Origin: Planktothrix sp. PCC 11201
GTDB lineage: Bacteria > Cyanobacteriota > Cyanobacteriia > Cyanobacteriales > Microcoleaceae
Length of the DNA stretch: 64,000 bases
Direction: 5' to 3'
Assembly (NCBI RefSeq): GCF_900009135.1
Contig: NZ_LT797688.1
Coordinates: 631,169 to 695,168 of the forward strand
A program made the translations under genes and the position numbers. Under the pieces are notes generated by a model. That model was not told the DNA's origin. It ran no database searches and saw nothing but the letters and a program-made list of their open reading frames with translations. Positions 1 to 8,997 of this stretch are shown one piece after another (position 1 is the first letter of the stretch; the number at the start of each line of letters is the position of its first letter).

Positions 1-2
1 TG

Positions 3-944
3 CACCCCCAAATTAATGTTGTAAAACTAGAAAGTTCCCGATTAATTTCTAGCCTGCCCCGTTTAATCAATTACTTAAAAGAAAAACAACCTAAAGTTTT
101 ATTTTCCGCCCTAGAAGATACCAATTTTGTTGCACTCTTGGCTAAAAAATTAGCCGGAGTTTCCACAAAAGTTGCCGTTACTGTTCATAATCATCTCTCC
201 CGGGAAGCGGAAAATGCCACCCAACTTAAACGACGACTAACTCCTCAATTAGTCGGGTGGTTCTATCCTTGGGCCGATTATGTGATTGCGGTATCCCAAG
301 GTGTTGCCGATAATTTGATTCAACTTGGGGTTCCTGCTCACAAAGTTCAGTCCATTTATAACCCGATTATCACCCCAGAACTGCTACAAAACCTGCACAA
401 CCGGGTTGATCATCCTTGGTTTGCCCCTAACCAACCTCCGGTTATTTTAGGTGTGGGTCGCTTACACGCCCAAAAAGATTTTCGGACGCTAATTTTAGCC
501 TTTGCTCAACTGCGTCAACAGCAACCCGCCCGCCTGATCATCTTAGGAGAAGGAGAGGAACGTTCGGCTCTACAATCTTTGATTCAAACCTTGGGTCTGG
601 AAACCGATGTGGCTTTGTTAGGATTTGTATCAAATCCCTATGCTTATATGGCGGCATCGGCTATTTTGGTTCTATCTTCGGCTTGGGAAGGATTTGGGAA
701 TGTCTTAGTCGAAGCCATGGCCGCCGGGACTCCCGTTGTTTCCACAAACTGTGACAGTGGGCCGTCGGAGATTTTAGCCGCGGGTCGTTATGGTCAGTTG
801 GTGACCGTTGGTGACCCCCAAGCCATGGCCACGGCGATCGCTTCCACCCTAGCAACTCCCCCGGACTCGCAAATGCTTCGAGAACGGGCGCAGATATTTT
901 CCCTGGAAAATGCTCTTGACCAATATCAACACTTGTGTATTTAA
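3..944 (+). CDS. Glycosyltransferase family 4 (5' end outside window)
   Basis: The reading frame is open from the first complete codon of the window, so the N-terminus lies upstream; the TTG at 138 is not the true start. The visible 313 residues include the end of an N-terminal Rossmann-like domain (AVTVHNHLS, ADYVIAVSQGVADNL) and a complete C-terminal GT-B domain: VILGVGRLHAQKDF, LIILGEGEERSAL, and the nucleotide-sugar binding EGFGNVLVEAMAAGTPVV with the family's EX7E pattern. This is a retaining GT4 enzyme that would add a sugar from an NDP-sugar during exopolysaccharide synthesis. Three further polysaccharide-type genes follow on the same strand at 26 to 90 bp spacing, suggesting one operon. 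The sugar specificity cannot be read. Confidence 0.9.
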   Translation, partial: HPQINVVKLESSRLISSLPRLINYLKEKQPKVLFSALEDTNFVALLAKKLAGVSTKVAVTVHNHLSREAENATQLKRRLTPQLVGWFYPWADYVIAVSQGVADNLIQLGVPAHKVQSIYNPIITPELLQNLHNRVDHPWFAPNQPPVILGVGRLHAQKDFRTLILAFAQLRQQQPARLIILGEGEERSALQSLIQTLGLETDVALLGFVSNPYAYMAASAILVLSSAWEGFGNVLVEAMAAGTPVVSTNCDSGPSEILAAGRYGQLVTVGDPQAMATAIASTLATPPDSQMLRERAQIFSLENALDQYQHLCI

Positions 945-970
945 CTGTTATTTTCCACTAATCCCATAAT

Positions 971-1603
971 ATGATCACGTTATTACCCGATCATCTTCAA
1001 ACCCTGTTTAATGACCTCAAACGCGATATTGATCGCTATGTTGTCATGGATAATGCTTCTTGGCTGTTGATTTTTTTGACTAAACCGGGATTATGGGTTT
1101 TAACTCAATATCGTTGTAGTCGTTGGGTTGATCAACAAGTTCACCTACCGATTATTCGTTTTGTGTTAAAAGTATTGTGTGCCATTTGGCAAAAACTAAT
1201 TGAGATCATCACCTGCTGCGAATTGCCCAATAAAGCCAATATTGCTCCCGGTGTATTTATTCCTCATGCCTTTGGAATTATTATTCATTATCAAGTAACA
1301 ATTGGTGAAAATTGTACACTCAGTCAAGATGTTACAATTGGGATTGGCGGACGAGGGGAAAAACGAGGCTGTCCTCAAATTGGCGATCGGGTTTTTATTG
1401 GGCCAGGAGCGAGGATTTTTGGGTCAATTACCATTGGTAATGACGTTGCAATAGGCGCGAATGCTGTTGCCACAAAGAACTTACCTGATCAAGCCGTTGC
1501 CGTTGGAATTCCTGCTAAAATTATTAGTTATCAAGGCTCTAAAGATTGGATTATTTTGGGTGCAGATCAATTAATTAACCCGGAAATTTCTTTAGAGAAA
1601 TAA
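971..1603 (+). CDS. Serine acetyltransferase-like hexapeptide acyltransferase
   Basis: A 210-residue protein with a left-handed beta-helix C-terminal half (about residues 90-190): GVFIPHAFGIIIH, IGENCTLSQDVTIG, IGDRVFIGPGARIFG, IGNDVAIGANAVATKNLP, VGIPAKII. The His in IPHAFGIIIH matches the catalytic site of serine O-acetyltransferases. It is shorter than housekeeping CysE and lies between glycosyltransferases, so modification (acylation) of a surface polysaccharide is more likely than cysteine synthesis; that is inference from context. It starts 26 bp after the GT4 stop and is followed by a GT2 gene 86 bp on. The exact acyl acceptor is unknown. Confidence 0.8.
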   Translation: MITLLPDHLQTLFNDLKRDIDRYVVMDNASWLLIFLTKPGLWVLTQYRCSRWVDQQVHLPIIRFVLKVLCAIWQKLIEIITCCELPNKANIAPGVFIPHAFGIIIHYQVTIGENCTLSQDVTIGIGGRGEKRGCPQIGDRVFIGPGARIFGSITIGNDVAIGANAVATKNLPDQAVAVGIPAKIISYQGSKDWIILGADQLINPEISLEK

Positions 1604-1689
1604 TTTCAACTTTTAGGGATCAAGGTGCATCAGAGAAACGTTGCCTACAACTTTAATCTTGTTTTTAATAATTCTTGAGGGAATGTAAG

Positions 1690-2784
1690 ATGAAGCGGAA
1701 AATTAGTTTAGGGATCTTAGCTTATAACGAAGCTCTTGTTATCCCAATTACTTTAGAATCTTTATTTCAACAAACTTTATTCACCGAGCCTAATCCTAAT
1801 TGGGAAATTGAAATTCTTGTGATTCCCAATGGTTGTAAAGATGATACGGCTTTAGTATCTCAAACCTTACTAGAAAAATGGCTTCAATCTTCCGGTATCC
1901 CTCAAATCACGGGTAAAATTTGTGAGATTCCCGAACCCGGTTTAGCTAATGCTTTCAATCGTTATGTGCATGATTTTTCCGATCCCGAAAGTGACTATCT
2001 GATTGTGATGGCGGCAGATATTCAGTTTCTTGAAGTTCAAACTCTGTACTCCATGATTCAAGTGTTAGAAACCCAATCTGAAGTATTTGTGACGGTTGAT
2101 AAACGGATTAAAGATGTAGCTGTCAAACCCGCTCAGAATTTAAAAGATCGTCTGTCAACTTTAATTTCAGGGTTATCGGGAAATAATCCCGTAGAAGGTA
2201 GTGCGGCTTGGATCAGTGGTCAACTTTACTGCGCTCGTTCTTCCGTGTTAAGATCCATCTGGCTACCGACAACTTTACCGACGGATGACGCCTTTTTGTA
2301 TACCATGATTGTCACCGACGGATTAAAATCTCCAGAGAACCCAAATCGTGTAATTTTGGCGCCCTCTGCATCCCATATTTTTGAAGCCTATACGGATATT
2401 AGTCGTCTTTTTCGTCATGAAAAGTGGTTGATTTTTGGTCAAGCTGTTAATCAATTGCTCTACGCTGATTTAAAAGCACATCAAACTGAAGAACAGAATA
2501 TTGGGGCATTAATTCAGCAAAGAAATCAGCAAGATCCTCTGTGGCTGAATCAACTAATTCAGCAAAAAATAGAGGAAAAAAATGGTTGGTTAATTCCCCG
2601 TTTTATTTTAATTCGTCGGTTTAAAAGTTTAGTTAAAAAACCCCTACCTAAAGCCATTTTATTTTGTCCTCTAGCCTTAACTGCGTTTTTAATTGATCTA
2701 GTATTAGCAATTCAAGTGAATCAAGAAATGCAAGAAAAGAAAGGATATAGCAATTGGGTAGCATCGGGAAGTTGGGGAAAATAA
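1690..2784 (+). CDS. Glycosyltransferase family 2
   Basis: A 364-residue inverting GT-A type transferase. The N-terminus (SLGILAYNEALVIPITLESL) and IEILVIPNGCKDDT are the classic GT2 nucleotide-binding start, and IVMAADIQFLE sits where the DXD-like metal site is expected. TDDAFLYTMIV fits the acceptor or base region. A hydrophobic C-terminal stretch (AILFCPLALTAFLIDLVLAI) may associate with the membrane. I chose ATG 1690, preceded by GAGG at 1677-1680; a TTG 15 bp upstream is an alternative. It is the third gene of the polysaccharide cluster. Confidence 0.85.
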   Translation: MKRKISLGILAYNEALVIPITLESLFQQTLFTEPNPNWEIEILVIPNGCKDDTALVSQTLLEKWLQSSGIPQITGKICEIPEPGLANAFNRYVHDFSDPESDYLIVMAADIQFLEVQTLYSMIQVLETQSEVFVTVDKRIKDVAVKPAQNLKDRLSTLISGLSGNNPVEGSAAWISGQLYCARSSVLRSIWLPTTLPTDDAFLYTMIVTDGLKSPENPNRVILAPSASHIFEAYTDISRLFRHEKWLIFGQAVNQLLYADLKAHQTEEQNIGALIQQRNQQDPLWLNQLIQQKIEEKNGWLIPRFILIRRFKSLVKKPLPKAILFCPLALTAFLIDLVLAIQVNQEMQEKKGYSNWVASGSWGK

Positions 2785-2830
2785 GCACTCTTAATTTGAT
2801 TTAATTGTTTTATAAATAAAAAGTCTAACC

Positions 2831-3997
2831 ATGAAATTTGCGGATTTTTGGAAACCGATTCAGTTTCAATTAAACTCTCGACTCTCTAATTGGTTGGTGT
2901 ATCTAATGGGATTTTGGAGAAAATCTTTAGATCATCAAGCCACGTCTCAACTGCTGAAGGATAATATTGTTTATCAACAACAGCAAGAACCGATTTCAGA
3001 TTTTGTCTTTGAATCGGTAGATAGAAGAAGAACAATTCCCTGGAATAGTTTAAATAACCTAGATCAGTTATATCAAGATGATATTATTTTTGAGCCGGAA
3101 TATGTTTGGAAAGTTGATGTTAATGACAAGTTTAAAACCTTGAATCTTTGTCCATCTGGAACAGTTTTAGTGAATCAAAACCTATTATTAGATTTGGACT
3201 ATGGAACCGCCGCGGGTTTAAAACTTAAAGGACAATTTAAAACCAAAGAAGTTGAATATCCGTTAGTTGTTGCACCCTGGTCACATTTTTTTGGAGGATA
3301 TTTTAGTTTTGTATCTTTAGTAATTGTCAAACTGTGTCGGATTGAACAGGTTTTTGGTAAAGAAATTTGGCGGTCAGCAAAAGTCTGTTATCCTTTGTTT
3401 AAAACTCAATTTGAAACGGAATATTTGCAAAAATTGGGCATTGATCAAGATCATCTGATTGATACCGCCAATATTGATTATAAAATCAAGGCAAAATCTT
3501 TAATTATTGCCAATAATCAAAGTAATATTAATCGCGTTAGTCCATCGGATATTCAACTGTTGAGGAAAAAGTTTTTGTCCCCGGTGGTTAACTTACCTAA
3601 AAAACGAATTTTCTTCCCCAGACGCAGTAAACGAGTCTTAGAAAATGAAACTGAAATTCGACAACTGCTGCAAGAATTTGATTTTGAAGTAATTGAAGAT
3701 ATTCCCCGCACCGTTGAAGAACAAATCGCTATTTTTCAACAAGCTGCTGTAATTGTTGGCGTTCATGGTGCGGGATTAACGAATCTTCTCTGGTGTGACC
3801 CAGGAACAAAAGTAATTGAATTGTTTTATAGTGGTTATACAAAAGCAGGATTTTACTATTTTTGTAAAGTCTTAGGTTTAGATTATTCCTGTATTTTCGA
3901 TGATGCGATCGCCATTGAACATTTTACTAATCAATTTCATAACCTAACCATTAATGTAGACACCCTCAGAAAAGAATTGCTGAGGGTGTTAACCTAA
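2831..3997 (+). CDS. Glycosyltransferase family 61 protein
   Basis: A 388-residue protein. The C-terminal part has the GT61 (DUF563) signature: KKRIFFPRRSKRVLENE, AIFQQAAVIVGVHGAGLTNL, and LLWCDPGTKVIELF. The central region has VVAPWSHFFGGYFSFV, also typical of this family in cyanobacterial polysaccharide clusters. It is a probable inverting glycosyltransferase acting in the cytosol on a polysaccharide intermediate. It ends 5 bp from the stop of the oppositely oriented next gene. A 10-bp perfect inverted repeat lies in its last codons (3960-3989). The substrate is unknown. Confidence 0.85.
   Translation: MKFADFWKPIQFQLNSRLSNWLVYLMGFWRKSLDHQATSQLLKDNIVYQQQQEPISDFVFESVDRRRTIPWNSLNNLDQLYQDDIIFEPEYVWKVDVNDKFKTLNLCPSGTVLVNQNLLLDLDYGTAAGLKLKGQFKTKEVEYPLVVAPWSHFFGGYFSFVSLVIVKLCRIEQVFGKEIWRSAKVCYPLFKTQFETEYLQKLGIDQDHLIDTANIDYKIKAKSLIIANNQSNINRVSPSDIQLLRKKFLSPVVNLPKKRIFFPRRSKRVLENETEIRQLLQEFDFEVIEDIPRTVEEQIAIFQQAAVIVGVHGAGLTNLLWCDPGTKVIELFYSGYTKAGFYYFCKVLGLDYSCIFDDAIAIEHFTNQFHNLTINVDTLRKELLRVLT
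3960..3989. terminator. Hairpin at the GT61/ATP-grasp convergence
   Basis: ACACCCTCAG (3960-3969) pairs perfectly with CTGAGGGTGT (3980-3989) around a 10-nt loop inside the last codons of the GT61 gene. There is no T-run on the plus strand, so it is at best a weak bidirectional terminator separating two convergent genes that are only 5 bp apart. Confidence 0.35.
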
Positions 3998-4002
3998 GTG
4001 GG

Positions 4003-5175
4003 TTAAGCTCCGAAAATCTGATAAGAAAGACCTTTGATCTTCTCAAGTAATTTGATTTGTAGGGGATAGGGAAGAAACTTCAGCCATGAGAATAATAATT
4101 GTCGGGGTGAGGGTTTTTCATCGGTGCGTTTACTTGCTGAAATAGGAATTTTGGTGGTTAAATCTTGGTGAGTATCCAGACTTTTTAAGGCTTTTTCATA
4201 CTGCTGGGAAAAGTATTCTTCTGCGGAAATTCGCGCTATGGCTAAAGGCTGATGTTTTTTCTGATATTCGGGTAATTTTTCAGGAGCAATCCGCACTTTT
4301 GTCCAGCATTCCGGTCGGCGGGTAAAGAAACTCTGATCAATTAAGGGATGATTAAAGTTTGTATCCGCTAAATAATACCGTTCTAAAATCACAGGATTGG
4401 TATTAATTTCCCAAATTTGAGGAACGCCATCGAGAATGCTATAGTCGATCCGTCCATATTGTATGCGGGCGATTTTAGCGACTTCTTTCAATTGGGATTC
4501 ATAGGGATTAGTTTTTACATAATCTCTTTCTTCTAATACCATCTCCTCATTCTGTAAATCCAAATATCTCATTTTTAACATCCAATTCGGACTAAAAAAT
4601 AGATGATCGGGAATGATTTGATCTCCGACAATAAACGCAGCATATTTTTTGAATCGTCCAGTTTCGTCTGAGGTATCACAAAATTCCGTAATAATTTTGT
4701 CTTCTCGACTATCCCCTGTTTCTAACAGTTCCGCGATCGCTTTTTTCATGTCTTCAGGAGTTTCTAGTAATGCTGTTCGGCTCCCAGCATGATCGGTTTC
4801 TCCGCGTAAAAATACAGGAAATCGTTCCGGTTGAGGCCTTTCAATAATGCGATAAATATTAAACTTATTCCAACCTTGTTGATACAAAGTTCTTAACAGT
4901 TCATAGCGTCGCATAGAGCGAGTTGGATGATTCAGCAGGCGAACTCCTTGACCTGAATTGGCAAGTTGTTCCCAGACTTGAGCCGCCATTTCCGATTCTT
5001 CAGGACTTAAACGCTCTAAATCTGAAAAGATATAGGTTCCCACTGGAAGACTTTTGATTTTATCTAATTGTTCATAAAAAACCGGGCGGATTTGAGGTAA
5101 AAGGTTTCTGCCCCAAGATTCTAAATGTTGGTTAATCGTAAAAGCGTGTTTTTCGGTCACTACATAAAATATCAT
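4003..5175 (-). CDS. ATP-grasp-like protein of unknown function
   Basis: A 390-residue soluble protein. The C-terminal half resembles the ATP-grasp fold: DKIITEFCDTSDETGRFKKY then RIDYSILDGVPQIWEINTNP (residues 242-261), where D244, E257 and N259 occupy positions typical of the Mg-ATP ligands. The N-terminal part has GTYIFSDLERLSPEE and a conserved-looking LLNHPTRSMRRYELL, seen in proteins that handle a peptide or sugar-linked substrate. No signal peptide. It is transcribed against the polysaccharide cluster and shares a 285-bp divergent upstream region with the GH74 gene. A ligase or kinase-like role is inference; the substrate is unknown. Confidence 0.55.
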   Translation of the reverse strand: MIFYVVTEKHAFTINQHLESWGRNLLPQIRPVFYEQLDKIKSLPVGTYIFSDLERLSPEESEMAAQVWEQLANSGQGVRLLNHPTRSMRRYELLRTLYQQGWNKFNIYRIIERPQPERFPVFLRGETDHAGSRTALLETPEDMKKAIAELLETGDSREDKIITEFCDTSDETGRFKKYAAFIVGDQIIPDHLFFSPNWMLKMRYLDLQNEEMVLEERDYVKTNPYESQLKEVAKIARIQYGRIDYSILDGVPQIWEINTNPVILERYYLADTNFNHPLIDQSFFTRRPECWTKVRIAPEKLPEYQKKHQPLAIARISAEEYFSQQYEKALKSLDTHQDLTTKIPISASKRTDEKPSPRQLLFSWLKFLPYPLQIKLLEKIKGLSYQIFGA

Positions 5176-5460
5176 TGAAAAGTTCCTTTTTTCGATTGAT
5201 CAGTGTTGGCGATTGACAGAAGTTGTTACAATTAATACCCGTGTATCCAAAATCAAACCAATACTAAGATTTTGCTCAGTAGGATTTGGGATTCAATGAT
5301 CGGATGCACTCTTAAAAAATTTCCTTTTCTACAATGTTATCCCTGATTAACTTAAATGACAACAGTTTGATTTAAGATGATCAATGTTGGTTTAATTAAA
5401 ATTATCTATCAATTGTGGATTACACTGAGTTCAGATCGTGCCTGAAAGGTCAGTAACTCC

Positions 5461-7728
5461 GTGAAAATACCCTATCTCTTACGCTCAAGTACCCTGGTAT
5501 TCGCAGTTGGGACTTTGTTGATCATCATTGCTTGTCAATCTTCTATATCTATTATGTCTTCTAATACAACACCCCAAACCACCCATAAATCTCACTTTAA
5601 AACCCAGACGGGCGAACAATACGTTTGGAGTCCAGTTAAAATTGGCGGCGGCGGATTTGTGACCGGAATTGTGATTCATCCAACGGTTCCCAATCTGATC
5701 TATGCTAGAACTGATGCCGGGGGAGCTTTTCGTTGGCTGGAAAATGAGCAACGTTGGGAGCAATTGTTGAGTGCCCAAACTATTTCCCAACCCGTGTCCC
5801 TGAATATTGAAAGTCTAGCCATTACTCCCCAAAACCCCAATTTGATTTATCTAGCAGCCGGAGCTTATACTAAAACGAACTCGGGAGAACCACCTTCTGG
5901 GAAATTTTTGAAATCAGAAGATCAGGGGAAATCTTGGCAAATTCTGCCTTTTTCTTTACCGATGGGAGGAAATGAATGGTGGCGCTGGACGGGAGAACGT
6001 TTAGCCATTGATCCGAATAATAGTAATATCGTTTACTTTGGCTCGCGATTAAATGGGTTATGGCACTCTGAAAATGGGGGGAATACTTGGCAACAAATCG
6101 ATCCCCAACAATTACCTCTAGGAAAACCCCATTCTGAAACTCAAAATAAAGCCGGAGTTAGCTTTGTTATTTTTGATCCGAAATCAGGAATATTAGAGGG
6201 GAAAACTCAAAGTATTTATGCAGGAGTATCAGGGGAAGGAATTTATCACAGCAACGACGCCGGAAAAACCTGGCAAGTTTTAAAAAAATTATCGAATTCT
6301 GATTTAGTTCCCCAACAAGCTGTGATCAACTCCAAGGGAGAATTATTCATAACTTTGTATTTGAGGGAAAAAGATCCCCAGGGTGCAGTTTGGAAATTCA
6401 CAACCGAGGGATGGCAAGATATTACTCCCTCCTTGAATAAGAATTATAGTGCCATTACCGTTGATCCCCAAGATAGTAATTCCCTATTTGTTGCCACCTA
6501 TCCTTTGACCCCTACCCGAATTTATCGGTCACAAGATGGGGGAAAAACTTGGATAAAATTAAACAATAATTTGGATCGAATTCCTTGGTGGCCGACTTGG
6601 AGTTGGTGGACATTAACCGGAGGAATTGCTATTGATCCCGTCCATCCTAATCATCTTTGGCTAACCACGGGACTAGGAGTTTTAAAAACAGAAAATAACC
6701 GCGATCAAACTCTTAATTGGTCAGTCCGAGTGAATGGGATCGAGGAAACCGTAACTTTTGATGCCATCAGTCCCCCAGGAGAAGCAAGTTTAATTACTGC
6801 GATCGCCGATCTTGATGGATTTCGTCATCAAAATTTAGACACCTTTCCCCAAACTACCCATGGAAACGGAGCATTTAATACTACTACCAGTCTTGCCTAT
6901 AGTGCAGGTGATCCTAACTTTATTGTTTCTGTGGGTGCAAGTCATCATGATCCCAGTGTAATTCGGGCGGGATTTTCCGAAGATAATGGCAAAACTTGGC
7001 AAAATTTTGCCTCTATTACCCAGAAAACCCATCCTCCCAGTTTAGTCTTTGGGAATGTGGCGGTTTCCGCTACGGATGTTAATAATATTGTCTGGCAACC
7101 TAGTGATAATAAACCGCCCTATTTTACGCAAGATCGAGGGAAAACTTGGCAGAAAATTGATGCTTTTGAACAACCTGATATGGGCGGAGGAGCCCATAGC
7201 CACTTATGGAATAGTCAACAAATTTTAGCCGCCGATGGGGTTAAAGGCGGAACATTTTATCTTTATCATCACGTTAAGGGAAGATTATTTCGCAGTGATG
7301 ATGGGGGGAAAACCTGGAAAATTGTTAATGACAAGCTACCTGGAGGTGTTTGGCAAGGAGCCAGGGTAAAAACTGTTCCCGGTCAAGAGGGAGAAGTTTG
7401 GGTGAGTTTACAAGACCAAGGACTGTATTACTCCCGCAATTTTGGTCAAGATTTTATCAAAATTTCCCAGGTTGAAGAAAGTCAAACCATTGGTTTTGGT
7501 AAAGCAGCCCCCAATCGTCAGAATCTAACGCTGTTTGTTCATGGTAAGATCGCTAATCAATCAGGGGTATTTCGCTCTACAGACTCCGGTACAACTTGGT
7601 TAAGAATAGCTGATTATCCTCTAGGATATTGGGGAAGCTCACGGGTATTAACCGGAGATATGAAAGTATTTGGTCGCGTCTTTTTAGGAACAGGTGGTAA
7701 TGGGTTTATTTATGGACAACCTTTCTGA
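5461..7728 (+). CDS. GH74-like glycoside hydrolase lipoprotein (xyloglucanase type)
   Basis: A 755-residue protein starting at GTG 5461. The N-terminus is a lipoprotein signal (hydrophobic stretch, then IIAC at residues 22-25), so it should be exported and lipid-anchored. The mature part matches GH74: GGGFVTGIVIHPTVPNLIYA followed by RTDAGGAFRW, and AIADLDGFRHQNLDTFP in the middle; these hold the two catalytic aspartates of the family. At least eight Asp-box motifs are visible (SEDQGKSWQ, SENGGNTWQ, SNDAGKTWQ, SQDGGKTW, SEDNGKTWQ, TQDRGKTWQ, SDDGGKTW, STDSGTTW), giving two seven-bladed beta-propellers. GH74 enzymes cleave beta-glucans, mainly xyloglucan. It may trim the neighbouring cluster's polysaccharide or degrade plant or algal glucan. 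Confidence 0.82.
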   Translation: MKIPYLLRSSTLVFAVGTLLIIIACQSSISIMSSNTTPQTTHKSHFKTQTGEQYVWSPVKIGGGGFVTGIVIHPTVPNLIYARTDAGGAFRWLENEQRWEQLLSAQTISQPVSLNIESLAITPQNPNLIYLAAGAYTKTNSGEPPSGKFLKSEDQGKSWQILPFSLPMGGNEWWRWTGERLAIDPNNSNIVYFGSRLNGLWHSENGGNTWQQIDPQQLPLGKPHSETQNKAGVSFVIFDPKSGILEGKTQSIYAGVSGEGIYHSNDAGKTWQVLKKLSNSDLVPQQAVINSKGELFITLYLREKDPQGAVWKFTTEGWQDITPSLNKNYSAITVDPQDSNSLFVATYPLTPTRIYRSQDGGKTWIKLNNNLDRIPWWPTWSWWTLTGGIAIDPVHPNHLWLTTGLGVLKTENNRDQTLNWSVRVNGIEETVTFDAISPPGEASLITAIADLDGFRHQNLDTFPQTTHGNGAFNTTTSLAYSAGDPNFIVSVGASHHDPSVIRAGFSEDNGKTWQNFASITQKTHPPSLVFGNVAVSATDVNNIVWQPSDNKPPYFTQDRGKTWQKIDAFEQPDMGGGAHSHLWNSQQILAADGVKGGTFYLYHHVKGRLFRSDDGGKTWKIVNDKLPGGVWQGARVKTVPGQEGEVWVSLQDQGLYYSRNFGQDFIKISQVEESQTIGFGKAAPNRQNLTLFVHGKIANQSGVFRSTDSGTTWLRIADYPLGYWGSSRVLTGDMKVFGRVFLGTGGNGFIYGQPF

Positions 7729-7768
7729 ATGATTCGTTGAGTTAATTGACATTTTGATCCCCCACAAT

Positions 7769-7803
7769 GCTCCCCCTCATTTTTAATGAGTTTAGAGGGG
7801 AGC
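7769..7803 (+). terminator. Hairpin downstream of the GH74 gene
   Basis: GCTCCCCCT at 7769 pairs with AGAGGGGAGC ending at 7803 around an AT-rich loop, 40 bp after the GH74 stop. It is followed by a short GTGTTTTACC tract rather than a clean T-run. A probable transcription terminator. Confidence 0.5.
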
Positions 7804-7940
7804 TAGAGGTGTTTTACCGTAGTGTTCATAACTGTTTTTATCCGCTTCCATTCTAATATAAAGAAACGTTAAGATTGGGTTATTGCCAGGTTAAATCAGT
7901 GTTAAGCTGAAACCGATTATAATTTGGATTAACAACAGAT

Positions 7941-8741
7941 ATGAATCTAAATATTCCCATCTCTGCCAAAAAAATTATTAAATTTTTGCTGGTTATTATT
8001 TGTATTTTGACTAGCTTAAGTTTATTAACAGAAATAATTAGTAAATTTTTAGACAATAGAATTTTTGAGTTCTTCTCAGATATTTTTAATTTAGGGACAG
8101 AACGCAATATTCCGACACTATTTTCCGTTCTCATTCTTTGGCTTGCCTCTTTTTTATGTGCCTTAATTACTTTTATTAAAAAAGAGAAAGGGGATCGGTA
8201 TACTATTCATTGGGGTTTTCTGGCTGTAATTTTTCTACTTTTAGGCTGGGATGAAGGAGTTCAACTTCATGATGCCTTAACTAACAGCGCCCTAGCTACT
8301 AACCTCTCCTCAATAGCTGGGATTAAAAAACAAGGAGTCTTCACCTTTAATTGGGTTGTAATTGCCATACCGATTGTTTTTTTACTCGGATTGTCTTACC
8401 TAAAATTCGTTTGGTCTTTTCCTATCAAACAAAAAAAATTATTAATTATTGCCGCCATCACATATGTGATGGGAGCTTTAGGAATGGAAATGATCTCTGC
8501 TTTGATTTTTGATACAATCGGCAATAAACAATTAATTTATATGTTCACTAGCACATCAGAAGACGCGTTAGAAATGCTAGGAGTCGTTATCTTTATCGAC
8601 TTCCTCTTACTTCACCTTGGTTTATATATCGATCAAATTACGATCAATTTTGTTAAAGGAGATGAACCATTACCATCAGCCCATTTATTACCATCATCAG
8701 CCCATTTAATAGATGAGAAAATGCAAAATTATGTCGATTAA
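7941..8741 (+). CDS. Multi-pass membrane protein of unknown function
   Basis: A 266-residue protein with about six predicted membrane segments (near residues 10-32, 63-83, 92-108, 137-157, 170-190, 208-230). Charged residues sit inside or next to the membrane: LLGWDEGVQLHDAL (residues about 105-118), MGALGMEMISAL and TSEDALEMLGVVIFIDF. This clustering of Asp, Glu and His suggests a buried polar or metal site, but I do not recognise the family. The C-terminus carries a short tandem repeat (LPSAHL, LPSSAHL). It stands alone between the GH74 gene and the large helicase gene. Confidence 0.6.
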   Translation: MNLNIPISAKKIIKFLLVIICILTSLSLLTEIISKFLDNRIFEFFSDIFNLGTERNIPTLFSVLILWLASFLCALITFIKKEKGDRYTIHWGFLAVIFLLLGWDEGVQLHDALTNSALATNLSSIAGIKKQGVFTFNWVVIAIPIVFLLGLSYLKFVWSFPIKQKKLLIIAAITYVMGALGMEMISALIFDTIGNKQLIYMFTSTSEDALEMLGVVIFIDFLLLHLGLYIDQITINFVKGDEPLPSAHLLPSSAHLIDEKMQNYVD

Positions 8742-8997
8742 TTTGGTTTAAAAAGGCGTAATACCAGATTCAAAAGCCCAAAGGAAACATTCATGCTTCA
8801 AAAGTAATACATTGGCTGCTGCTGATTCTGGTATTTTTAGAGGGTTTGAGATCCCAAAATGTCCTAAAATATCCAGGATTGCAGGGATCACCATTAACAG
8901 TTGACGATTGCTCCTCAACTCGATTTGATATTTTCCCGTTAAATAACGCAAAATGACTTTATGGTGACATCAATGAAATTGTGTCAAAATCGAAGTC

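Noticed and set aside
1675-1689. Upstream TTG start for the GT2 gene
   Set aside because: ATG 1690 has a well-spaced GAGG upstream, and protein homology begins after it.
8748-8951. 67-codon minus-strand ORF between the membrane protein and the large helicase
   Set aside because: No ribosome site, no recognisable motif and no sign of coding constraint. The 256-bp gap otherwise shows nothing clear.
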